This document shows positions 1 to 6,758 of a stretch of DNA of 25,067 nt, in pieces. The notes beneath the pieces are model-generated. The model was not told the DNA's origin and made no database searches. It was given only the letters and a program-made list of their open reading frames with translations. Position 1 is the first letter of the stretch; every line of letters begins with the position of its first letter. The DNA comes from a virus. The DNA is taken from IMG/VR virus record IMGVR_UViG_3300021247_000125, positions 348 through 25,414 of that record. The stretch is one strand, 5' to 3'. A program made the position numbers and the translations under genes.

Positions 1-600
1 TTACGTTGGGACAGCAACCAATGCGACAAGAAGCTCCTCAAAGAGTTCATCGAGGTTGCCAACAAAGCCGATGAGATTGTCTTTCATAACGGGGACAAGT
101 TTGATATGCCCTGGATTCGCGCTAGGGCCATTTTCCACGGTCTTGACCCCATGCCCCAGTATCGGACGATAGACACGCTTAAATGGGCTAGAAACAAGTT
201 CCTGTTCAATTCTAACAAGCTGGACTACATCGCCAAGTATCTAGGCTTGGGCGGTAAGATAAAGACCGAATTTGGCCTCTGGAAGAAGATTGTCTTGGAC
301 AAAGATGCTAAGGCTATGAACCAGATGTGCGTCTATTGCGCCAAGGATGTAGAACTGCTCCAAGAGGTCTGGAAGAAGATGGAATACTACCTGCCTCACA
401 AAACCCACGTTGGGGTGGCTTCTGGCAACGATAGGTGGACTTGCCCTGTTGATGGTAGCATCAATGTCAGAATTAACAGGAAGAACATCAGCGCGGCAGG
501 AACCCTGTCCTACATGATGAAGTGTAATGACTGTGGCCGCTATTACAAGATTAGCCAGACGGCCTACAACGACTACGTTGAATGGCGTAAGTCACAATAG
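1..600 (+). CDS. DEDDy-type 3'-5' exonuclease, 5' partial
   Basis: The reading frame is open from base 1, so the true start lies outside the window; about 199 codons are present. Two motifs of the DnaQ-like (RNase H fold) exonuclease superfamily are visible: an Exo II motif HNGDKFD ending at codon 35 and an Exo III motif YCAKD (Tyr codon 112, Asp codon 116), which marks the DEDDy subgroup. Exo I would lie upstream of the window. After the nuclease core, a C-terminal part has CPVDG and later CNDCG, resembling a zinc ribbon in which one expected Cys is Asp. Such proteins act on DNA in phage replication or as proofreading or recombination nucleases. It could be a stand-alone exonuclease or the end of a longer protein; no polymerase motifs are seen. 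It is followed by a tRNA gene 6 bases downstream. The function class is fairly sure, the specific role is not. Confidence 0.8.
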   Translation, partial: LRWDSNQCDKKLLKEFIEVANKADEIVFHNGDKFDMPWIRARAIFHGLDPMPQYRTIDTLKWARNKFLFNSNKLDYIAKYLGLGGKIKTEFGLWKKIVLDKDAKAMNQMCVYCAKDVELLQEVWKKMEYYLPHKTHVGVASGNDRWTCPVDGSINVRINRKNISAAGTLSYMMKCNDCGRYYKISQTAYNDYVEWRKSQ

Positions 601-606
601 TTTTTT

Positions 607-681
607 GCTTTCGTAGCTTAATGGTGAAGCGCCGACTTTGTAAGCCGGATATTGCAGGTTCAAGTCCTGTCGAAAGCTCCA
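607..681 (+). tRNA. tRNA-Thr (anticodon UGU)
   Basis: A full cloverleaf can be folded by eye. The acceptor stem GCTTTCG/CGAAAGC has 7 pairs, followed by discriminator T and an encoded CCA (679-681). The D stem is GCTT/AAGC with GG in its loop. The anticodon loop is TTTGTAA (637-643) with anticodon TGT at 639-641. The variable loop has 5 bases. The T stem has 5 pairs including one G-T, with loop TTCAAGT. The anticodon stem CCGAC/GCCGG contains one A-C mismatch (A635 against C645). The gene is 75 bases long, including CCA. UGU decodes ACA, and also other ACN codons if the wobble base is modified suitably. Phage tRNAs usually supplement codons used more by the phage than by the host. Confidence 0.9.
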
Positions 682-685
682 ATTT

Positions 686-934
686 ATGTCTCCCTCAAAC
701 AGCCCAATAGACCCTCTCTACTGGTTCATAAATGACCCAGGTGATTTCAAAACTTCCGTTTTTGATGAGAACCATAAGTGGTTTCTCATTAAACCAACAG
801 AGAAATGGCGCTTTCTATCCAAGAATGTGGATAAAAGAACATTCACATGCGAAGTTGTTGGAGGAACTTCCTGCGGACTTAAATTCTTTCTACCAGAAGA
901 AATTGCTATTGCTGCGGAGCTGGTTAGCGATTGA
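686..934 (+). CDS. Small protein of unknown function (82 aa)
   Basis: This ATG-started frame of 82 codons begins 4 bases after the tRNA CCA and ends in TGA overlapping the stop of the convergent leftward operon by 11 bases. The protein is balanced in composition with no signal peptide, membrane segment or recognisable motif. It has an aromatic N-terminal part (DPLYWFINDPGDF) and a mixed beta-like middle. No Shine-Dalgarno sequence precedes it, because the tRNA 3' end lies immediately upstream; this is common in this window. A competing rightward frame (732-1034) runs through the end of the opposite gene and is less likely. I do not recognise the family. Confidence 0.6.
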   Translation: MSPSNSPIDPLYWFINDPGDFKTSVFDENHKWFLIKPTEKWRFLSKNVDKRTFTCEVVGGTSCGLKFFLPEEIAIAAELVSD

Positions 935-3725
935 GCAAATAATCGTCGATAGCCATTTGTTGATCGTGGCTAAAGTCTCCCATCATCTGCATATAATCGC
1001 CATAACCAGGCTTGCCCATGGCTTTTTGAATTAGAGCAATCCCAGCCGCAGTTTTCCTTGGAGCCATTTGAAGCAAACGAGCATCCGAGAACAAAGCTAC
1101 GTTAGCAGGAGTTGCTTTGTTTAGGAAAGCCTTACCAGATGCCTGTTCCAGCGCATAAGAAGCGAAACCAGCCGCAGCGAGGTTCTTATATGGCAAACGA
1201 CCAATTAAGCCCGTAATCTTGCGTCCTTGCTGGCTAGCCTTAGCTTGAAGAATGCTATTTGCAATCTCGTATTTAGTCCAGTTCTTGATGAGATCGAGTC
1301 TGTCCTTGCCAATAACAGCTTCAACCGACTGGCTTTGCTGTTTATTCTTGAACACATTGTTAAGCATCTGATCGAAGCTATATGTATTCTTGCCCGATTC
1401 TACGGTAGATTGACCCAAGACTCGCGCCTTCTCAAAGAGTGTCTGGAAAGCCGTATCAGCAATGTTCTTTTGCTGCTCTGGAGGCAGTTTGGCAATGACG
1501 CCTTTAACGTACTCTGGACGATACTTACCAGATAGAACCAATCCCTCAAAGAACTCGGCGGGACGTTCAGCAACGTGAACTGTATTACCATTATTGATTT
1601 GAGATACTAATGAAGAGGTCATGTTAGACCTACGTTCAGAAGCTAGTTTAATTGCATTCTTGTAATAGCTATTAGCCTTGTTTATGCCTTCTCTTTCAGC
1701 AATAGCCATAGCCTCATTGATAGCACCAATGGAAGGGAGGGCTTCGCTAGTAAATAAGCCATTCATATTCTTCATGGCATTCACCTGACGACCAGTTTGC
1801 TCAATGAACTGCCAGCGGTTGCTGCCATTAAAAATTGTATTCTTAACCGAGCTATCAATAGCGTTAAGCGACTGAGCCAACTTACCAATGTCTGCAATTT
1901 CAACATTACCAATGTTAACCTTGGATGAACCCATCAAACTATCAACAACAGAGCGTTTAAGGTTGTTAAATGTATTTGTAGGAATAACCGCTTTAGCCGC
2001 AGCCCAATCAGCCGTACCACCATTTGCAAGTGTTTTAACAACATCCTCTGGATTATTGACCAATCCATTGGCAATACGATACATCAAATCATTCGATTCA
2101 ATAGGAGAAATCATGGCCTTATAAGCCATGTGAGCAGACTTCAACTTAGCTGAACCTGGGCCAGTAAATGCCGCAACTGAACTATCTATGTCGTTAGAAA
2201 GAGATTTGTAGAGTTGTTTTGCTGTACCAACATCAAGTCCTGGGAACAAATCAGAAGGATTCTTAATTTTCTCTCCAATCATTGTCCTCAATTGACTTAC
2301 GGCACGCAGTTCTTGAGGTGTTCCAGCCGCTTGCTTGATTTGTTTAATGACAGTGAGCAGTGGTTGATAAATACTAAGAGTTGATGTCGTAGTTGTTTCT
2401 GGCCCCATAACTTGACGACCAAATTGGTCAACAATGCCAGTTGGTTGAGCTTCTACAACTTCAGACGATTTAAGAAGATTGTTCTCTAATTGATTAACTA
2501 GCTTTTTGCTTTCGGTAAGTTTTACAATTGCTTTAACACCTTTTTCCTTAGCCGCAGATGCAATTTCATCATAAGCACTTTGATACAAAGCATCAGTGGC
2601 TTTCTTTGCATCCATGAAGTTTTGTTTAACAGCTCCAATTGTAGCAAGTCCAGCTTCTCCTGGCTCTAGGCGTACAGCAGATGTTGCTTGATCTATCTCA
2701 GATAGTGTTCGCGCCTCTAATGATGTAGCGGCCTGTTCAGTCATTCCAACGGATTGAGCGCGTAATGCCTTATCGGTTTGCGTAAGGCTTTCGGCCAAAG
2801 CATCACCAGCCTCAACGGATGATAACTTAGCTGGATTGACGTTACGAATCACATCAGCCAACTCAGCAGAGGTGGATGGATTGTAACCTTGTTCTTGAAG
2901 AGCTTGTTTAGCTGCCTTACCCTCATCCATGAATGCTTCAATGTTAGATGTAAGAGCGGATCGTGTGCGCCCCATTTGAATTACCTTCTCAACGGCTTTA
3001 GGAACCGCGACACCCAAGGCTGTTTCAATTAGCGTTCCCTTTGCCCGACGACCCAAAATCTCAGGGGCATTAATTGGTTGTCCAGTTAATCCACGAAAAG
3101 CAGCATCCTGCAAGGCACCAAAAACATTGGAAGCCAAAGCACTAGCACCCGACACTTGGGCGAGTTTAGCAACGCCACCAGCGGTACCTGGTGTTCTAGC
3201 CATCGTAGCAACTACGCCAGCAGTAATTTCCGGCCCCCTAGAAGCAATTTCAGCTATATCACCAGCATCAAGACCTTTGGGATCGTCAACTACCCATTTG
3301 AAACCATTGGTCTTATCAGGAATACGAACCAAAGCCCGATTGCTACTAAGTGGAATAAAAGAATCCTTGCCGTATTCACTTTCGTAGTAGGCTTTCTTTT
3401 CAGGAGCAGTAGGAGCAAATCCAGCTACAAATCGGTTGGCCAAGGAAACCGTTTCCGTTGGAGATACGGGTTCAGCTAGGCCAAGCTGTTGTTGGACATT
3501 GCGAGCACGTTGCTGCGCCATCTGTTGCTCATTACCAGCAACAAGCTCAGGAATGGTAGAAGGATCGCGTTGTTGAGCCATTGGTTGGGCTTCAACAGGA
3601 GCAGCAGTAGCAGCAGGCGTAACCGATTGCTGTGAAATGTATGACTCAATCTCAGAAGCGGTTGGCTCCCGATTAGCCTCAATTTCAAATGTCCCCTTGT
3701 TGGTTTCGATTTGATATGTTGGCAT
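924..3725 (-). CDS. Large internal virion / DNA ejection-like protein (933 aa)
   Basis: This is the last and longest gene of the leftward operon, started at ATG 2 bases after the stop of the upstream gene. Residues 1-32 form a short beta-alpha segment (YQIETNKGTFEIEA, then a helix) of a kind seen at the N terminus of many phage internal and structural proteins. The rest is almost wholly helical and rich in Ala, Gln, Ser and Asn, with no Cys-rich or enzymatic motif. An Ala/Gly-rich stretch near residues 850-870 could contact membrane. No lytic transglycosylase motif was found, unlike T7 gp16. Its position at the end of a block of 295-, 417- and 933-residue proteins matches the order of T7 gp14, gp15 and gp16, which form the channel for DNA entry. 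That role is inferred from position and composition, not from clear similarity. Confidence 0.6.
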   Translation of the reverse strand: MPTYQIETNKGTFEIEANREPTASEIESYISQQSVTPAATAAPVEAQPMAQQRDPSTIPELVAGNEQQMAQQRARNVQQQLGLAEPVSPTETVSLANRFVAGFAPTAPEKKAYYESEYGKDSFIPLSSNRALVRIPDKTNGFKWVVDDPKGLDAGDIAEIASRGPEITAGVVATMARTPGTAGGVAKLAQVSGASALASNVFGALQDAAFRGLTGQPINAPEILGRRAKGTLIETALGVAVPKAVEKVIQMGRTRSALTSNIEAFMDEGKAAKQALQEQGYNPSTSAELADVIRNVNPAKLSSVEAGDALAESLTQTDKALRAQSVGMTEQAATSLEARTLSEIDQATSAVRLEPGEAGLATIGAVKQNFMDAKKATDALYQSAYDEIASAAKEKGVKAIVKLTESKKLVNQLENNLLKSSEVVEAQPTGIVDQFGRQVMGPETTTTSTLSIYQPLLTVIKQIKQAAGTPQELRAVSQLRTMIGEKIKNPSDLFPGLDVGTAKQLYKSLSNDIDSSVAAFTGPGSAKLKSAHMAYKAMISPIESNDLMYRIANGLVNNPEDVVKTLANGGTADWAAAKAVIPTNTFNNLKRSVVDSLMGSSKVNIGNVEIADIGKLAQSLNAIDSSVKNTIFNGSNRWQFIEQTGRQVNAMKNMNGLFTSEALPSIGAINEAMAIAEREGINKANSYYKNAIKLASERRSNMTSSLVSQINNGNTVHVAERPAEFFEGLVLSGKYRPEYVKGVIAKLPPEQQKNIADTAFQTLFEKARVLGQSTVESGKNTYSFDQMLNNVFKNKQQSQSVEAVIGKDRLDLIKNWTKYEIANSILQAKASQQGRKITGLIGRLPYKNLAAAGFASYALEQASGKAFLNKATPANVALFSDARLLQMAPRKTAAGIALIQKAMGKPGYGDYMQMMGDFSHDQQMAIDDYLLNR

Positions 3726-3727
3726 TA

Positions 3728-4981
3728 TTAACCCTTAATTTGTTTAATGGAACGGATTTGCAGACCTGCTGGCGCAACGCTTTCTTTAGCCTTAATCTTG
3801 CCTAATTTAAGCAATGTTTCTTTGATGGTTGTGAGATTTTTAATTTGTTCTTCCTCTGGAAGCGCAGGATCAATCTTGGCAATGTTGTTAGCCAAATCAC
3901 TGCCTTCTTGATTACTAATTTGACCAAGACCAGTAGCACCAGTTTTGCTCATAGCTTTCATAGACATGATGTTGTCTAGTTTTACAGCGGATTTGATGCT
4001 ATCCAATTTCGAAAGCAAAATTTTGCTTTCACCACCAAACGGAAGCGCTGCTCCAATCGCAGCAATAGGAGCATATCCTTGAATTGTTCCACCAGCTCCT
4101 TTTCTAAGCAAATTGATAGATTGGTCGATGTTATCAATTGTTGTAGAAAGCATAGCTTTGTGAGCTGCTGCTTGGTCTAACAAATTAGCATCTGCTTCAG
4201 CTTTTTTGGCTTCGTCTATTGTCTGTTGATAATTAAATTTCTCTCTAGCCAATGCAGTTGCTGGAGTTGGTTGACCAGCCGCAGCTGCTTGAGCATCGGC
4301 ACGACGAGCTTCTGCACGAAGTTTATCAACTTCAGCATTGAGTTTAAGAATTTCCGCAGGATCGCGGGGCTTGGGTTGAGCACGAAGTTCAGCTTCACGC
4401 GCATTAACCATAGCGTTAGCAACGCCAGCAATCTTATTGGGATCAAGACCAACAGCAAATCCACGTTCAATGAATTGCTGAACACCAATTGGAGTGGTCT
4501 TGTAAGCTGAACTATCAGTTGGCAGTTGCTCAAATGAAGCACCACCTTGGATTGCAGTACCAGCAGGAGCAGGATTGGTTTCGTTAAACAAGCCCTTCAG
4601 CTTTTCTTCTTCACCAAGACTCTTAGCCGCGCTAAGAATAGATGGAACACCAACTGTTTTAACAGCTGCACGAATAGCCTTAGAATCAAAAGCACCAGTT
4701 TGGTCTTTCTTGACACCAAGAAAATCGGCTAATGATGGATTCTTTTCAATTTTGCTTTGAACCAATGAAACAGCATCATTTTCTGCTTGTTTGGCTTCTT
4801 GTTTAGCGTAATAGTCTTTAATAGCTGCACCAGCTTGTTGACCAAGATTAGCCAATCCTTGACCAATGAGTTCACTCCCACGGGCCTGCGCCTGAGCACC
4901 TTGAAGCGCACCCTGCAAGAATGGAGTGTAGTCTGTGCGGCCTAAGCCAGCGTTTACTTGTGTGCCAGTTTGAAAAGCCAT
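3728..4981 (-). CDS. Helical virion protein, probable internal/ejection protein (417 aa)
   Basis: The ATG lies 5 bases after the stop of the upstream Gln-rich gene, and the stop is 2 bases before the next gene, so the three are co-transcribed. The N terminus (TDYTPFLQGALQGAQAQARG) is typical of phage virion proteins of this kind. A long coiled-coil-prone region (about residues 200-260, many Ala, Glu, Lys, Asp and Arg) is followed by more helix and a short Gly-rich turn (RKGAGGTIQGYAP). No membrane span or catalytic motif is visible. By position it is the middle member of the internal protein block (T7 gp15 position). I do not recognise a named family, and the function is inferred from neighbours. 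Confidence 0.6.
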   Translation of the reverse strand: MAFQTGTQVNAGLGRTDYTPFLQGALQGAQAQARGSELIGQGLANLGQQAGAAIKDYYAKQEAKQAENDAVSLVQSKIEKNPSLADFLGVKKDQTGAFDSKAIRAAVKTVGVPSILSAAKSLGEEEKLKGLFNETNPAPAGTAIQGGASFEQLPTDSSAYKTTPIGVQQFIERGFAVGLDPNKIAGVANAMVNAREAELRAQPKPRDPAEILKLNAEVDKLRAEARRADAQAAAAGQPTPATALAREKFNYQQTIDEAKKAEADANLLDQAAAHKAMLSTTIDNIDQSINLLRKGAGGTIQGYAPIAAIGAALPFGGESKILLSKLDSIKSAVKLDNIMSMKAMSKTGATGLGQISNQEGSDLANNIAKIDPALPEEEQIKNLTTIKETLLKLGKIKAKESVAPAGLQIRSIKQIKG

Positions 4982-4986
4982 AAGAG

Positions 4987-5874
4987 TTATTTCTTGCCGT
5001 AAATACCACCAAGAAGACCGCCACCGAGAGCACCTAGACCACCGAGAGCGCCGCCAATCATTGCACCCTTAGCTTGAGCATTAGCCCCAGCTAGGCCAGC
5101 CTGAGCACCATAGATGGACGCATTGTAGTTGGCTAGGTTGCTTTGATTCTGGAGAGCGAGATTGACCCCAGCGTTAGGATCACTGAAACGAGGGCCAACA
5201 GGCCCACCCGCTTGCTGATAGGCCAATCCTTGCTGACCTTGGGCATATTGCATGGCCGACGAAGGACGGCCCAAGATGGACATCAATGGGCTAGAGAACT
5301 GCTGGTTGTATGCCTGAGCAAGCTGGCCTGCGCCCATAGCTTCCTGACGTTTAGCAGCCAAAGAGCCTTCACGACCCAAGATTTCAGCGGCAATCGACGA
5401 TTGGTCACCAATACGACCACGAGACATACCGCCAGCACGGGCTTGCTGTTCAGCCAAACGACGTTGTTCAGGGGTGAGTCCTTGGGCCTGTCCGTAGAGC
5501 TGTTGGGCCAACTGTTGCTGCTGTTGAGCAATGGCAGCGGCATAGGGGTCGGCTTGGCGCATGGCTTCTGTAACGCCCTGCCCATATTGACCAATGGCAG
5601 CCACATCAGCCGCACGTTGCTGGGCCAGAGCTTGCTGCTCAATGGCTCCGAGTTGCTGGGTGCCTTGACCCAAAAGATTGATGCCGCCTTGCTGATATTG
5701 AGCAATGTCCGCCAAGTTGAGCGCGGCATACTTAGGGCGATATTGCTGCTCCAACCCATACGTCAACCCCTGAAGCTCTTGATTACCAAACTGCTGTTGG
5801 TATTCCAACATGGATTGACCCGCATTTACGCCCGTCGGCGCAGGGGGTGGAGTGGGTGTTTTCGTGCTGCTCAT
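4987..5874 (-). CDS. Gln/Ala-rich virion protein with Gly-rich hydrophobic tail (295 aa)
   Basis: The start ATG overlaps the stop of the preceding gene by 4 bases (ATGA). The N terminus is Pro-rich (TPTPPPAPTG). The middle is strongly Gln/Ala-rich with helical repeats such as QQQQQLAQQLYGQAQG. The C terminus ends in a Gly/Ala/Leu segment with GxxxG spacing (GALGGLGALGGGLLGGIYGK), which suits insertion into or packing against a membrane. Phage internal proteins that are ejected first (T7 gp14 position) are of similar character: small, Ala/Gln-rich and membrane-seeking. The assignment as an ejection protein is an inference. No enzymatic motif is present. Confidence 0.6.
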   Translation of the reverse strand: MSSTKTPTPPPAPTGVNAGQSMLEYQQQFGNQELQGLTYGLEQQYRPKYAALNLADIAQYQQGGINLLGQGTQQLGAIEQQALAQQRAADVAAIGQYGQGVTEAMRQADPYAAAIAQQQQQLAQQLYGQAQGLTPEQRRLAEQQARAGGMSRGRIGDQSSIAAEILGREGSLAAKRQEAMGAGQLAQAYNQQFSSPLMSILGRPSSAMQYAQGQQGLAYQQAGGPVGPRFSDPNAGVNLALQNQSNLANYNASIYGAQAGLAGANAQAKGAMIGGALGGLGALGGGLLGGIYGKK

Positions 5875-6215
5875 TTGTGCTTTAGTCTATCACAAAGCCG
5901 CTTAGCGTCATAGACTGCCAACCGTTGCGCTTTAAGCCCTTTATCCCGCATCCAAGCTATCTTTGGCAGGTAGAACGGCGCTTGGCCTAAAAACCACTCT
6001 AAACAGCCTTTACCAGCGGCGTAATGGACATACCAAGCGTCGGGATTGGCTGGAAACCAGTCTGCCTCGCCTATTTCAGCCCTAACAGGCTTAAACATCA
6101 TAAACCTATCGGGCGCGGCTATAACGTAGGCATTAACCAAGTAATAGCCCAAATCCTGCTCAAAATTCAACCCATGCTTGACGTAATGAGCCTTGGCTTG
6201 CTCAATAGGGGTCAT
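5871..6215 (-). CDS. Conserved phage protein of unknown function (114 aa)
   Basis: The ATG overlaps the previous gene's TAA (TAATG) and its own stop overlaps the next ATG, so it is embedded in the tail operon. The protein is compact and globular with many aromatics: KHGLNFEQDLGYYLVNAYVI, then WFPANPDAWYVHYAAGKG, then FYLPKIAWMRD and a basic helix at the C terminus. The general pattern (an aromatic core, then P-x-x-x-W-x-R/K) is one I associate with small proteins found beside tail fibre genes in other phages, without an established function. Its place just before the internal protein block is that of T7 gp13, but sequence similarity to gp13 is not evident. Confidence is high that it is a gene and low on role. 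Confidence 0.6.
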   Translation of the reverse strand: MTPIEQAKAHYVKHGLNFEQDLGYYLVNAYVIAAPDRFMMFKPVRAEIGEADWFPANPDAWYVHYAAGKGCLEWFLGQAPFYLPKIAWMRDKGLKAQRLAVYDAKRLCDRLKHK

Positions 6216-6718
6216 TAAACGGCTGTTAAGGCAACCTTGTATTCGTTAGTACCGTCAACCGTAACCAGCAAGAATGTGCCGCTAATATCGTTCTGAAAGC
6301 CAAATTTAATGGCATTACCACCTGTACCCGTGGTCATGGCAATAGTGCGACCAGTAGCTCCGCTGGAGATGATGGATTTTGTGTTAAGCATCCGCAAATC
6401 ACCATTGCTAGACAAATCACCATCACAAGTAACACTATTGGACGTTGTAACCGCGCCGCCAACAGCCAGAGTGCCTTGAATTGACTGATTGCCGCTAACC
6501 GTCACATTACCCGCGCTAGTCCAGCTCGGAGCGCCCGTAGAGAGCTTTGTGGGGGTGATGCCGCCATTCTTAACCGCAATGGCTCCAGAAGACAGTTCGG
6601 TAGTAACCGTGTCCACGGCACCAGCTGCAAACGTAGCGTTGTCCACCAGGTTGTTTAGATTGGCAGCAGTGACTTGATTGCCTGTGGCAAACGTAGAACC
6701 TTTGGATAGGATGGGCAT
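6215..6718 (-). CDS. Short tail-fibre-like / virion appendage protein (167 aa)
   Basis: The N terminus (SKGSTFATGNQVTAANLNNL, then VDNATF) has the pattern seen at the attachment end of many phage fibres and appendage proteins: a short basic start, then T-A-x-x-L-N-x-L-V. The rest is rich in Ser, Thr, Gly, Ala and Val with beta-strand periodicity, including SGNQSIQGTLAVGGAVTTSN, which resembles repeated fibre shaft segments. The C-terminal 30 residues could form a small beta knob. There is no catalytic motif. Gene context is between the tailspike and the small conserved protein. A TGTTAAAAT sequence ends 6 bases before the ATG and may be a -10 element. It could equally be a head decoration or a chaperone-like partner of the tailspike. 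Confidence 0.6.
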   Translation of the reverse strand: MPILSKGSTFATGNQVTAANLNNLVDNATFAAGAVDTVTTELSSGAIAVKNGGITPTKLSTGAPSWTSAGNVTVSGNQSIQGTLAVGGAVTTSNSVTCDGDLSSNGDLRMLNTKSIISSGATGRTIAMTTGTGGNAIKFGFQNDISGTFLLVTVDGTNEYKVALTAV

Positions 6719-6724
6719 GGTGGT

Positions 6725-6733
6725 ATTTTAACA
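6725..6733 (-). promoter_or_regulatory. Extended -10-like element before the short fibre gene
   Basis: TGTTAAAAT on the leftward strand ends 6 bases before the ATG at 6718. A start at the usual distance would give a nearly leaderless mRNA. No -35 match was found. Confidence 0.35.
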
Positions 6734-6741
6734 GAATAGAG

Positions 6742-6758
6742 GTGGCTTAATAGGCCAC
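6742..6758 (-). other. Small hairpin over the tailspike stop codon
   Basis: Leftward RNA has a 5-bp stem GTGGC/GCCAC with a 7-base loop that includes the TAA of the tailspike gene. No T run follows, so it is not a typical terminator; it may protect mRNA ends or be chance. Confidence 0.3.

Noticed and set aside
601-606. T6 run before the tRNA as a terminator of the exonuclease gene
   Set aside because: No hairpin precedes the run.
5143-5913. Rightward 256-codon frame
   Set aside because: Exactly opposite the Gln-rich virion gene; its Leu-rich product is the antisense reading of Gln/Ala codons.
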